Below, one piece after another: positions 51,391-60,706 of a DNA stretch of 64,000 nt. This DNA comes from an uncultured Candidatus Melainabacteria bacterium. Its GTDB lineage: Bacteria > Cyanobacteriota > Vampirovibrionia > Gastranaerophilales > Gastranaerophilaceae. Where the stretch lies: assembly GCA_947364235.1 (NCBI GenBank), contig CANARY010000005.1, positions 124,001 through 188,000 of the forward strand, read 5' to 3'. Position numbers and translations under genes: made by a program. The notes beneath the pieces are model-generated. The model saw only the letters and a list, made by a program, of their open reading frames with translations, made no database searches and was not told the DNA's origin. Position 1 is the stretch's first letter. Every line of letters begins with the position of its first letter.

Positions 51391-52795
51391 GTATTCTTCC
51401 TATAGCTTTTTCAAAATCAGCAAATGATATTGAAATACTCTTCAAATCATCATAACTAAATTTCTTTGCGTCCATTTTGGCAAACATTCCTAAGCGTTCT
51501 AGAGCATTAAAATACGCATCAGAAATCATTTCGGCAACATCTGAACCATTAAACTTGCCTGCAAACATTTTTTGAATAAGGTTTTCTACCGAAACATCTG
51601 ATTGTATCGGCTGATTTTTTGAATGAATACTAAAAATCTGTTTTAAGCCTTCTAAATTCGGCATAGGTACTTCCAAATGCAGACCGAAACGTCCCGAAGC
51701 AAGCAGAGCCGGATCAATAAGCTTAATCATATTAGTTGCTGCAATAATGAAAGCAGGCACTTTACTTTTTTCTAAATCACTCATACAACCTAGGAATTGA
51801 TTGACCATAGGATCATCAAAACGGGCATTCGAAGAACCGTCTCTTGTTTTGCCAATAGAGTCAAATTCGTCAATAAAAGTAATAGAAGGAGCATTAGCAG
51901 CAGCTTTTTTAAACATATCTCTTATTGCAGATTCAGATGCTCCAACATGTGAAGATTTAAATTCATTTGCATTGTATTCATTATATTTTGCACCTACTTC
52001 ATTCGCCAGAGCCTTTCCAAGAAGGGTTTTGCCGCATCTTGGCGGTCCATAAAGCATTATACCTTTATTAAGTCTTATATTTTCAAACACTTGAGGATAG
52101 TTAACCGGGCGCACAACATACTTTCTAAGCTGTTCTATAACATCATCTAATCCGCCTACATCAGCAAATGTAAACCCTTTTTTATCGGCCTTTGATAAAT
52201 TTTTTGCAGAAAGAGAAGCAATTGAGCGCCGATTGAAGTCTGCAATATTATTTATAGTTCTTACTTGTAAATATTTTTCAGCATTTGAAGTATTGAATTT
52301 ATAAGGCGGTTTAAATAACAATTTTGGCTCTTCACGCCACAACATTTCCCCTGTTCCAAGTTCTACTCCGTCATGCAGCTCCACAATAGCTCCAGTTTTA
52401 AACAGGTGCTCTTTTGATTTTAATTCATCTTTTGGACGTTTAATCATTAATGACGAAAATATTCCGCTGCCTAACACAAGAGCAAAATACTTTTTATCCT
52501 GTTTAAATATAGCAAAATCAGAATCAATCTCTTCTTTGTTCTTTAAGTCACTTTCTTCAACTTTCAAAGTATATTTCTTTAAAATTGGCGTTACAATCTT
52601 ATTAGAATATTGTTCCAGAGTCATATCTGCACGTTCCGGATTTGAAGTCACCACAAGAAGTGAATTATTATCAAGAGCTTCTATCCCGTATCTAAATCTT
52701 TCCGACAAATTCGGCGCACCAAAAATACCATTAAAAACCGGCTTTTTGACCGGCGCAATATAACTTACGCTGCTATTTATACCCGCTACTTTCAT
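51374..52795 (-). CDS. AAA ATPase with N-terminal PVFNGIFG motif
   Basis: A 473-residue AAA protein. Walker A is GPPRCGKT, Walker B ITFIDEFD, sensor 1 IIAATN, and arginine-finger segment LLASGRFGLHLE, placing it near the FtsH/p97/Vps4-type AAA group. The N-terminal 200 residues are not typical of these; they begin MKVAGINSSVSYIAPVKKPVFNGIFG with the tag at about 18-26. No transmembrane segment or protease domain. It lies 25 bp behind the giant GH13 gene in the same operon, and converges with ldpA (17-nt overlap). Confidence 0.88.
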   Translation of the reverse strand: MKVAGINSSVSYIAPVKKPVFNGIFGAPNLSERFRYGIEALDNNSLLVVTSNPERADMTLEQYSNKIVTPILKKYTLKVEESDLKNKEEIDSDFAIFKQDKKYFALVLGSGIFSSLMIKRPKDELKSKEHLFKTGAIVELHDGVELGTGEMLWREEPKLLFKPPYKFNTSNAEKYLQVRTINNIADFNRRSIASLSAKNLSKADKKGFTFADVGGLDDVIEQLRKYVVRPVNYPQVFENIRLNKGIMLYGPPRCGKTLLGKALANEVGAKYNEYNANEFKSSHVGASESAIRDMFKKAAANAPSITFIDEFDSIGKTRDGSSNARFDDPMVNQFLGCMSDLEKSKVPAFIIAATNMIKLIDPALLASGRFGLHLEVPMPNLEGLKQIFSIHSKNQPIQSDVSVENLIQKMFAGKFNGSDVAEMISDAYFNALERLGMFAKMDAKKFSYDDLKSISISFADFEKAIGRILKQKL

Positions 52796-52820
52796 ATCCT
52801 CTGCGACTTTCTAATTTTTA

Positions 52821-55800
52821 TTATACATTCACTCCAAATTTTTCGCCTTCTTTAACAGTTTCATACTGCTTATAAGGATTTGACGCAAAATTGTACTGTT
52901 TATTGTAATACACTTTCTTCGGAGCTCCTCTGAATATAATATTTTTGATATGTTTTAAAATCATAACTCCGTTTTTAGAAGTCATACTATCCATGATGAT
53001 TTTCTTACCATCTTTTCTAACAATACCAGTCTTTCCGCCTACCTGTTTCACAACGTATTCAGCTTTATCACCGGCTTTTGCATTAGCAAATATTGTTCCT
53101 GCAGGAATTGCAACCCCAGCTCCAAGAACAATCATATCAATTTCAGAAGGTTTAACCTCAGGTTTAACTCTGTTAGAAAAGTCTACATCACCTGCATTAA
53201 ATACAGTTACAGTCATATCTCCGTTTGCACTTTGCATCATATACGCAAGTTTCGCAAGTTCTCTTGATAACTGCCTTTGCTCTGCTTGAAGTTGTTCTTT
53301 CTTAGCACCTTCCGCTTTTTCAATTTCACCCCATATTTGATTTAATCTTTCCTTAATTTCGGTTCTTGTTTTACCATTAACCAAAATTTCAGCAGAATAA
53401 GGAGTACCATTATTCAAAGGAGCAAGTTCAGGATTGCTTCTGTCTTTCAAAGCACCGTTCATTGCAGACATAACACTTCTTCTGTATTTTGCAATATCAG
53501 ACTCGCCTTCAACCTCAGTCCAAGGAAGAGCATTTCTGTTCTGCAAATAAACATTCTTAGCTTTTTCTTCATAACCTGTCATGCCCATTTCGTCACCGGC
53601 ATACATTGTAGGAATACCGGGAAGCCCTTTTAAGAATTCCATAATCATTTCAGCTTTTCTAACAGCAGGTTCTGTTGCTGATTGATAAAGCTTATCAATT
53701 ACAGCTTGTTTATTATCGATTGATTTGCCTGTTTTAAACTCAACTTGTTTTGCTGCCATCTCAAGAGAACGTCTCAAATCTCTTGCTGCATAACCATTCT
53801 TACGCATTGCATTTACAGGGTTTTCAATACGCTTAAATTCTTCTGTATTAGAAGCTACTGTATGCTTATCATATTTTTCTGCAAACGCTTTAAAACCATT
53901 ATCTAATGAAACTTTTGCACCAGTCTCAAGATAAGCATCTTTAAGTAATTTTACCAATTGTACGGTATACAAGCTATATTTAGCATAGCTGCCTTGAGAA
54001 CCCAAAATATCTCTTGCATTAGCTTCGTTATGTTCTTTTATCTCAGCATCTAAATCTGCCCAGTCTAAATCTCCGTGCACTAAGTAATTTGCTAAATCCA
54101 TTTCATTAGCTTTTTTAATTACGGCGTCGATTTCAGCCTGAGAAAGAGTCTTTCCGGATAATTTTAAAATTTCTTTGAAAGCTTCGTCTAAAGATGAAAG
54201 TTCTTTAATCTTAATTTTGGTCATGCTTTCTGTAACACCTTTTCCGAGGTAATTACCGTTAGTTAAGTCTACCAAAGCATCTATTAAGCGTTTCTTGTCA
54301 TTTTCTGCAATTGTATTATCTTCATTAATAACATCCATCAACAGCTTACTTACTGCAATTGCTTTTGAGCTTTCAGTCAAGAAATAATTGTTGTTATCAA
54401 CATTTAATCTAAGCTCAATTGGAATGTCAGCATTAGTTTTAGCTCCTGAAAGTACTTTTATTGCAGCTTCCCTTGCACTATGTCCTTGATTGAAATTTTT
54501 CCAGTCATTGAGAAGATTAGCGTGGAAAAGTTTCATATCAACTGCAAGTCCGTGAATCATACGCGGTTTGTCGTGGTTGCCCATAAATGTGTATAAGTTT
54601 CTCAAATAATCTACACTTCTTGTCTCCATCAACAAATCAAAACGAGCTTTAAAACGGTCATGTGAAGATGATTCACCATCTCCTGTATCAAATGCAGGAG
54701 CAAAGTTTGTTAACAAATCCGTAAAGAAATAAGAATAACCAGCTTCAGATGTAATACCTGTCTGAGCAAAGAACTTGGCAAAAGCATCAGGTTCGCCGTT
54801 AAATTTCTGACCAAGATTTGTCTTATTTGCATAAGGATAAACCTTTTGACCATAAGTATCTTGCATCAATTCTGGAATATCAGTAAGTTCAGCTACAATA
54901 TAAGAATTCTGGTTTTCAGATTTTACAGCCTGAACAAACTTAGACCAAAACTGAATTACATCATCCCAGTTGTCATCAAATGCATTGTCTTCGTTACGAA
55001 TTGCATCCATATCCATAACGTCTTTCGCTGCATCTAATCTCCAGTCCAAACCTAAAGCTGATTTATCTGCAAGAGCTTCTGCTATTCTGAAGCTGGATGT
55101 ATCAGTTCCTGCAATTCTCTTAGAAATTGAATCTGCTACAAAATTGATATCTGAATGTGATAGTTTCTTCAAACCTTTTCCAATTTTATTAGCAAGCTTC
55201 TGAGCTTCATCTTCAGGGCTGTTTGCATTAATACCCAGAGCTTTAAGAGTTGTGCCTTCTTTTAAAGCATCATAATCATAAGTTATTTCTCCGGTATTGA
55301 TAATTTTTGTCTTAAAGCTGTCGCCGCCTAAAGATTTTAAAAATGCATACTTTGTAATGTCCTGCCCCATAAGCTCCATTACATATTCGCCATACTCGGT
55401 ATAATCACCGTTTTTGTCTAACAATTTTTCATTAGAAGTTTCATTAACTTTTTTAATAATCGCATCTGCAAAATCTTTTAGTTCATTATTAAAGAAGCTG
55501 TTTACCTTTTTGTAATTGCTTACATAAGGCTGGACAAGATGCGGATTATTCTGTTTCATCAAATCAAACCTTGAAACACCAATTGTCTCTTCTGTTGCAG
55601 CTCTATTTGAAAAATAAGATGTTGCAAGAACCCCGACAGTATTATCGCCAAACTCCAGAGTATCTAAAGGAAGCTTCATCAATGATTTAATAGTAACATC
55701 GTCTTTAACATCAACACCTTTTGGAGAAAGAACATAGTGTCCATTTAAAATATTAGTTAACACATTTGTGCTAATCTTTGCTTCTTCCGGAAGCTTACCT

Positions 55801-57455
55801 TCCTTTACAAGCTTGTCGATTGCTTCTGCAGACTTCGCACTGCCTATTGTCTGAGCAATGTACATAGTCTGAATATCTTTTACTTTGGCGGTCCAGTATT
55901 TACCAGCTTGAATAGCAGCATCCTGAACTTCTCTCGCACCACGTTCGTACATTTGTCTTTCATAATCCCGTTCAGAGCGGCTTACAATCGCTTGAAGATT
56001 TTTTTCGTCATAACCTGAAATATGGTAATTCATTTTCACCATATCTGTATTAGCATCCCAGGTTACAAATCCGCCTTCTGTCTTTCTTGTCAATTTGAAA
56101 TTAGAAAGATTCATTAAAAGTTCAATACCTTCCTGAGTGTTCAAATCAATATTTTTACCATGCTTTTTAATTAACTCATTTACTGCATCAAGATTCTTTA
56201 AAACCTCTTTAAAATCCCTTATTGGAACAATGTAGTTAATAAGAGTGTCATCATGAGAATTAATATCAAGTTCTTTCCCGGAACGTATATTTTCATAATT
56301 AATAATTGCTTTGTTATAATCCGCTATTTGACGTTCACTTGCCTGTGTCTTGTCATAAATCTGACCGTCTATTTCTTTATTTGGATTAAAATTTGGATTT
56401 ACCTTTGCTTTATAAGTACCATCTGCTTGTTTTTCAAAATTATACGGCGCGTTTATAAATCTCAACCCGGCATTTTCCGCATTCTTAGGCATAACACCAA
56501 ATCCCAAAGCAGCGTCTTTAATTCCATTCATTCTAAAATGGTAATAGAATTGAGGATTATGCTCTGCCCATCTTGCTGCATATTGAAAACGAATACCTTC
56601 AAGCCCTTCTGAAGTAAAAGTACCATCATATACATATTTCATACCATTTGCATATAAATCACGGAAGAAAGAGGCAAAGTTTTCAGTATTTCCCATATTC
56701 GGAGAAACCTGCATATTATTTTTATTCCAATAACCAAGAGACCAAGCTTTAGAACCGTTTGCCATTGGAGTTGAAAACATAATTTTATAACCGTTTTCTT
56801 TTAAATAAGGTATTGCTTTCTGAGCACCCGCAATACTTCCGCCGTATACGTTAGAAAAATTCTTGACTACTCCTTCCATTTTTTTCTGGTAGTCTTTATC
56901 ATAATATATTTCACCAGTATTTTCTTCAGTAAATCCTCTATACATTGCGCCAGGCATTAAAGAATCTGGAGTTACTAAATAACCTGCGCCTTGAACCATT
57001 GGAGTTGTACCTCTGCGGGATACAAGCGTGTGGGTATAATTGCTTATAGAATCTGCTAAAAGATCGTCATGAACCTGCACCCTGTTAACATATTCACCAT
57101 TTTGAAGCTTTACTTTTACACCTGTATCAGCACCTTCCCAAATAACTTTACCGGTAGATTTGTCTTTTCTTACCACTTTATAAGCAAAAGGAGTATCTTT
57201 ATCAAAGTTTGTAAGCTCTTGAAGATTTACATCAACGCCTTCAGGTTTTAATTGCACAACAGCAGCAGGAGTCTGCGAGATTTTATGATTATATTTATCA
57301 GTCGGAACTGCCCTGAAGATTTGAATTTCACAAGTTTCATTATCACTATCATACGGGTAATTAAAATGCATAATAGTTTCACCAACGTCATTTTTTATGT
57401 GCTGATAACCTTTAAACCCAATATGAGAAATACCGTTAATCTTATTTACAAACAC
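52821..57455 (-). CDS. Giant GH13 amylase-like protein (1544 aa) with N-terminal IGFKGY motif
   Basis: A 1544-residue protein. An N-terminal immunoglobulin-like/CBM48-type domain (about 15-120, ETCEIQIFRAVPTDKYNH) precedes a GH13 barrel: region I-like KYVYDGTFTSEGLEG (about 275), region II GLDWRLDAAKDV (about 805, nucleophile Asp), region III YIVAELTDIPE (about 857, Glu), region IV FMGNHDKPR (about 961) and GIPTMYAGDEMGMTGYE (about 1280). Some 530 residues are inserted between regions I and II. There is no signal peptide; GISHIGFKGYQ is the tag. Start GTG at 57455 with AAGGAG. Intracellular or tag-targeted glucan enzyme. Confidence 0.85.
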   Translation of the reverse strand: MFVNKINGISHIGFKGYQHIKNDVGETIMHFNYPYDSDNETCEIQIFRAVPTDKYNHKISQTPAAVVQLKPEGVDVNLQELTNFDKDTPFAYKVVRKDKSTGKVIWEGADTGVKVKLQNGEYVNRVQVHDDLLADSISNYTHTLVSRRGTTPMVQGAGYLVTPDSLMPGAMYRGFTEENTGEIYYDKDYQKKMEGVVKNFSNVYGGSIAGAQKAIPYLKENGYKIMFSTPMANGSKAWSLGYWNKNNMQVSPNMGNTENFASFFRDLYANGMKYVYDGTFTSEGLEGIRFQYAARWAEHNPQFYYHFRMNGIKDAALGFGVMPKNAENAGLRFINAPYNFEKQADGTYKAKVNPNFNPNKEIDGQIYDKTQASERQIADYNKAIINYENIRSGKELDINSHDDTLINYIVPIRDFKEVLKNLDAVNELIKKHGKNIDLNTQEGIELLMNLSNFKLTRKTEGGFVTWDANTDMVKMNYHISGYDEKNLQAIVSRSERDYERQMYERGAREVQDAAIQAGKYWTAKVKDIQTMYIAQTIGSAKSAEAIDKLVKEGKLPEEAKISTNVLTNILNGHYVLSPKGVDVKDDVTIKSLMKLPLDTLEFGDNTVGVLATSYFSNRAATEETIGVSRFDLMKQNNPHLVQPYVSNYKKVNSFFNNELKDFADAIIKKVNETSNEKLLDKNGDYTEYGEYVMELMGQDITKYAFLKSLGGDSFKTKIINTGEITYDYDALKEGTTLKALGINANSPEDEAQKLANKIGKGLKKLSHSDINFVADSISKRIAGTDTSSFRIAEALADKSALGLDWRLDAAKDVMDMDAIRNEDNAFDDNWDDVIQFWSKFVQAVKSENQNSYIVAELTDIPELMQDTYGQKVYPYANKTNLGQKFNGEPDAFAKFFAQTGITSEAGYSYFFTDLLTNFAPAFDTGDGESSSHDRFKARFDLLMETRSVDYLRNLYTFMGNHDKPRMIHGLAVDMKLFHANLLNDWKNFNQGHSAREAAIKVLSGAKTNADIPIELRLNVDNNNYFLTESSKAIAVSKLLMDVINEDNTIAENDKKRLIDALVDLTNGNYLGKGVTESMTKIKIKELSSLDEAFKEILKLSGKTLSQAEIDAVIKKANEMDLANYLVHGDLDWADLDAEIKEHNEANARDILGSQGSYAKYSLYTVQLVKLLKDAYLETGAKVSLDNGFKAFAEKYDKHTVASNTEEFKRIENPVNAMRKNGYAARDLRRSLEMAAKQVEFKTGKSIDNKQAVIDKLYQSATEPAVRKAEMIMEFLKGLPGIPTMYAGDEMGMTGYEEKAKNVYLQNRNALPWTEVEGESDIAKYRRSVMSAMNGALKDRSNPELAPLNNGTPYSAEILVNGKTRTEIKERLNQIWGEIEKAEGAKKEQLQAEQRQLSRELAKLAYMMQSANGDMTVTVFNAGDVDFSNRVKPEVKPSEIDMIVLGAGVAIPAGTIFANAKAGDKAEYVVKQVGGKTGIVRKDGKKIIMDSMTSKNGVMILKHIKNIIFRGAPKKVYYNKQYNFASNPYKQYETVKEGEKFGVNV

Positions 57456-57498
57456 CTTCAGAAACTCCTTCTATAAATATAAAGAATGTAAAAGAATA

Positions 57499-57521
57499 AT
57501 TTTTGCTATTTTACAGGCATG
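57499..57521 (-). promoter_or_regulatory. AAATAGCAAAAAT element, copy at 57.5 kb
   Basis: On the minus strand CATGC-N5-AAATAGCAAAAAT, then 28 nt to TATAG; start codon 43 nt away. Identical in the 13-mer and spacing to the copy at 43822-43844. Possibly a -10 plus initial transcribed sequence. Confidence 0.5.
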
Positions 57522-57606
57522 TAAAACAAAATTTTTACAAAATTTAATATTGTATATAATACACATTATCACTAAATTTTACATATATAATTATATTACA
57601 TCAAAA

Positions 57607-58953
57607 TTAAATGTCTATGCCTGACATCATATTAACAAGGGTATCAATAGTGTTTTGCATATTAACAGAATCTGTCGTTCTCTGCTGTAAAAACGCATTT
57701 ACCTTGGGCATCATATCAATTGCAATATCGAGTTTAGGATTTGAGCCCCTTTGGTACATACCTACATCAATCAAATCCTTGTTTTCTCTATACATTGCCA
57801 TAATTTTTCTCATCTTAGCAGCAGCCTCTTTATGAGGCTGCGAAGCAATCGCAGACATAAGTCTCGAAATACTTCCTAAAACATCAATCGCAGGATAATG
57901 GTTTGCCTCTGCGACTTTTCTAGATAAGAAAATGTGACCATCTGTAATACCTCTGACTGTATCTACAATCGGATCATTAATATCATCCCCTTCCATCAAT
58001 ACGGTATAAAATGCAGTAATCGAACCTTTAGGACTGTTACCTGCACGCTCCAAAACCTTTTGAAGCCATGAGAATATTGAAGGAGGATAACCCTTCATCG
58101 TTGGCGGTTCACCAATTGAAAGCCCGACTTCACGCCCTGCCATTGCACAGCGGGTTACAGTATCTGTCATCAAGAAAACTTTTTTACCTTGGTCTCTAAA
58201 GTACTCACAAACAGCGGTAGCTGTCAAAAGGCATTTCTGTCTGATTAAAGGCGGCTGATCACCTGTAGAACAAACTAAAACAGATTTTTTCATGCCTTCA
58301 GGCCCAAGAGCGTCTTCAACAAATTCTTTAACTTCTCTGCCGCGTTCTCCGATTAGAGCAACAACGTTAACATCCGCATCAGAGTTTCTTGCAATCATAC
58401 CGAGAAGTGTACTTTTACCTACACCAGAACCGGCAAATAAGCCCATACGCTGACCGCAGCCAAAAGTTAAACAAGAATCAATTGCCCTCACACCAGTAGA
58501 AAACATTTCATTGATAATTGGTCTTTCAAAAGGTCCGGGAGGCGGACCTTCAACAGGACGCCAAAGAGCCCCTTCTATATCCATAGGCTTGCCGTCTATC
58601 GGCTCACCCATAGGATTTATCAAACGTCCCAGAAGAAAGTCCCCTACAGGAATAATAATAGGCTTTCCAGTTGTTGTAACAAGACTACCCTGACCGATGC
58701 CTGTGCCGTCATAAAGCAAAAGAAGCTGCGCTGCATCACCTTTGAAAGCAACAACTTCTGCAGGTTTCTTCTCTCCGTTTGCAGCTTCAATATAACAAAG
58801 GTCGCCAATCTTAAGCCCGGGGAGTTTAACCTCAACCGTTAACCCAAGAAGCTTTGATACACTTCCTTTAAACTGATACAAGTCGAGGTTTTCAATAGTA
58901 TCACTCACCCGTGTTTTTAAATTATCAATAAATTCCTGATTAACACCTTCCAT
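57607..58953 (-). CDS. fliI: Flagellar export ATPase
   Basis: A 448-residue rotary-type ATPase energising type III flagellar export. Walker A GLFAGSGVGKST, Walker B region KVFLMTDTVTRCAMAGREVGLSIGEPPTMKGYPPS, and the FliI-like ITAFYTVLMEGDDINDPIVD segment are present; N-terminal beta-barrel has GLTVEVKLPGLKIGDL. Distinguished from F1 beta by GDDINDP and SIFSWLQKVLERAG. A sole flagellar apparatus gene here; fliH and fliJ are not adjacent. The mRNA is probably leaderless. Confidence 0.94.
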   Translation of the reverse strand: MEGVNQEFIDNLKTRVSDTIENLDLYQFKGSVSKLLGLTVEVKLPGLKIGDLCYIEAANGEKKPAEVVAFKGDAAQLLLLYDGTGIGQGSLVTTTGKPIIIPVGDFLLGRLINPMGEPIDGKPMDIEGALWRPVEGPPPGPFERPIINEMFSTGVRAIDSCLTFGCGQRMGLFAGSGVGKSTLLGMIARNSDADVNVVALIGERGREVKEFVEDALGPEGMKKSVLVCSTGDQPPLIRQKCLLTATAVCEYFRDQGKKVFLMTDTVTRCAMAGREVGLSIGEPPTMKGYPPSIFSWLQKVLERAGNSPKGSITAFYTVLMEGDDINDPIVDTVRGITDGHIFLSRKVAEANHYPAIDVLGSISRLMSAIASQPHKEAAAKMRKIMAMYRENKDLIDVGMYQRGSNPKLDIAIDMMPKVNAFLQQRTTDSVNMQNTIDTLVNMMSGIDI

Positions 58954-58959
58954 AAGTTT

Positions 58960-58988
58960 ATTTTAGCACAGATTGAACACGGGGTAAA
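58960..58988 (-). promoter_or_regulatory. Leaderless promoter of fliI
   Basis: On the minus strand TTTACC (58988-58983), 17-nt spacer, extended TGC-TAAAAT (58965-58960), 6 nt from the ATG. Confidence 0.55.
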
Positions 58989-59002
58989 CAAACATTTACC
59001 CT
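58982..59002. repeat. GGGTAAA-loop-TTTACCC inverted repeat
   Basis: A 7-bp palindromic stem with 6-nt loop CAAACA, overlapping the -35 box of fliI. It resembles the cluster at 13251-13304. Confidence 0.5.
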
Positions 59003-59037
59003 GAGAATTTGTATACACCAAGCTTGTATTCCCGCGC

Positions 59038-59075
59038 CAAGCCTGATGCATTTATTCCTTTACCCTACCCGCGGG
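59038..59075. repeat. Dispersed 38-bp repeat with CCCGCGGG core, copy B
   Basis: Minus strand: CCCGCGGGTAGGG-TAAAGG-N3-AAATG-N-AT-N2-GGCTTG, matching copy A at 16792-16830. It contains the TAG stop codon of the oxidoreductase gene. Confidence 0.7.
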
Positions 59076-60441
59076 CGCAGATTGTTTGCGCGACATAAAC
59101 TCCGGATGCTGAAGCTTGAATCAAACCTCTTGTTACTCCTGCACCATCACCGATTGTAAACAAGTTTTTAACTCCTTCAGTTTCAAGTTCATTAGTCAGC
59201 TTAACTCTTGCAGAATAGAACTTAACCTCTATACCATAAAGAAGCGTGTATCTTGAAGCAGTTCCTGGAGCAATTTTATCAAGTGCAAACAACATTTCAA
59301 TAATACTTTTCATTTGTCTGTAAGGGATTACAAGGCTTAAATCTCCAGGAGTTGCACATGAAAGTGTCGGAGTTATTATACTTGAGTTAATTCTATCAGG
59401 AGTAGAACGTCTGCCTTCAAGCAAATCTCCAAACCTTTGAACAAGAATACCGCCTGCTAACATATTTGCAAGGCTTGCAATATGCTGACCGTAAGCAATA
59501 GGTTCTTTAAACGGCTCAGTAAATTTCTTGCTTACCAGAAGCGCGAAGTTTGTATTCTTAGTCTTAATATTAGCATAGCTGTGACCGTTTACAGTAGAAA
59601 TTCCATTATAATTTTCTTGAACAACTTCACCGTTAGGATTCATGCAGAAAGTTCTAACTTCATCACCAAAAGTAGGAGAGTAATAAACAAGTTTTGATTC
59701 ATACAACTTATCAGTCAAAGGTGCAAACACAGGTGCTGGAAGTTCTACACGCACTCCGACATCAACTGCATTATTTACCATACCAATCTTGTTTTTAGCA
59801 AATTCTTGAGTAAGCCAGTCAGCTCCTTCTCTGCCAGGAGCAATAATTGTATATTCAGCTTTTATAGTATCGCCATTATCAAGAACAATACCTTTAACCT
59901 GCTCACACTCAACAATTAGACTTTGAGCAGACACATTATTTAAAATAGTAATTCTTTCATCTAAGTAGTCCTGCATGTGTTTTAAGACATCCAAGCTTCT
60001 TTCTGTACCTAAATGTCTAACTGGAGAATGGACGAGCTTAAGCTCTGCAAGAGCAGCTTCGCGTTCGATTTCTCTAAACACTTCCATATCTGTACCAAAA
60101 ACTTCATCAGTTGCCCCATGCTCCAAATACATATTATCAGCATATTTAATAAGGTCTTCTACCTTTTCTCTTGACATGTAGTCAACAAGGTGGCCGCCAA
60201 CATCAGGAGTCAAAGTTAATTTGCCGTCAGAAAAAGCGCCTGCTCCGCCCCATCCGCATAAAAGTCCGCAGCGTCTGCAATTAACACACTTAGGAGAACC
60301 TTCTCTAATTGGACATTTTCGTTTTTCAATCTTTTGTCCTTTTTCAATAAGAATTATCTTCCAATCCGGACGAAGCTTAATAATTTCCAGCGCAGAAAAA
60401 ATTCCGGCAGGACCGGCACCAATAATCGCAACATTGTACAT
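59065..60441 (-). CDS. FAD-dependent oxidoreductase (COG2509-like)
   Basis: A 458-residue flavoprotein with an N-terminal Rossmann FAD motif (VAIIGAGPAGIFSALEI) and a Cys cluster, KCPIREGSPKCVNCRRCGLLCGWGGAGAFSDGKL, typical of the uncharacterised COG2509 dehydrogenase family; the end has LFTIGDGAGVTRGLIQASASGVYVAQTI. It probably reduces a double bond or quinone; the substrate is unknown. AGGAG precedes the ATG. Its last residues (ARG) and stop come from the dispersed CCCGCGGG repeat. Confidence 0.85.
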   Translation of the reverse strand: MYNVAIIGAGPAGIFSALEIIKLRPDWKIILIEKGQKIEKRKCPIREGSPKCVNCRRCGLLCGWGGAGAFSDGKLTLTPDVGGHLVDYMSREKVEDLIKYADNMYLEHGATDEVFGTDMEVFREIEREAALAELKLVHSPVRHLGTERSLDVLKHMQDYLDERITILNNVSAQSLIVECEQVKGIVLDNGDTIKAEYTIIAPGREGADWLTQEFAKNKIGMVNNAVDVGVRVELPAPVFAPLTDKLYESKLVYYSPTFGDEVRTFCMNPNGEVVQENYNGISTVNGHSYANIKTKNTNFALLVSKKFTEPFKEPIAYGQHIASLANMLAGGILVQRFGDLLEGRRSTPDRINSSIITPTLSCATPGDLSLVIPYRQMKSIIEMLFALDKIAPGTASRYTLLYGIEVKFYSARVKLTNELETEGVKNLFTIGDGAGVTRGLIQASASGVYVAQTICARG

Positions 60442-60593
60442 AACTATACTCCTAAACTACCCTATTACTTATTTACAATATATCAAACAGATATTATAAT
60501 CAACTCTTATATACACCCATTCTATTTGATTATATACTCCTAATTCTAAAGAATAATTTTTTGTAAAAACACTAATATTTCGTAACATATCGA

Positions 60594-60622
60594 TTGCTAA
60601 AATGCCAATTTTATGCTACAAT
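60594..60622 (+). promoter_or_regulatory. Promoter of the 50-residue gene
   Basis: TTGCTA, a 17-nt spacer and extended -10 TGC-TACAAT (60617-60622), with a leader of about 78 nt ending in AGGAGAAAAAAG. The rest of the 265-bp divergent gap is AT-rich and holds nothing else I recognise. Confidence 0.65.
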
Positions 60623-60706
60623 AAACCCATAAAATTCGTGTAGAAAATTAACTGGTTAAGAATAGATTTTTATATAAACGTGTGTTACTAAAATAGGAGA
60701 AAAAAG

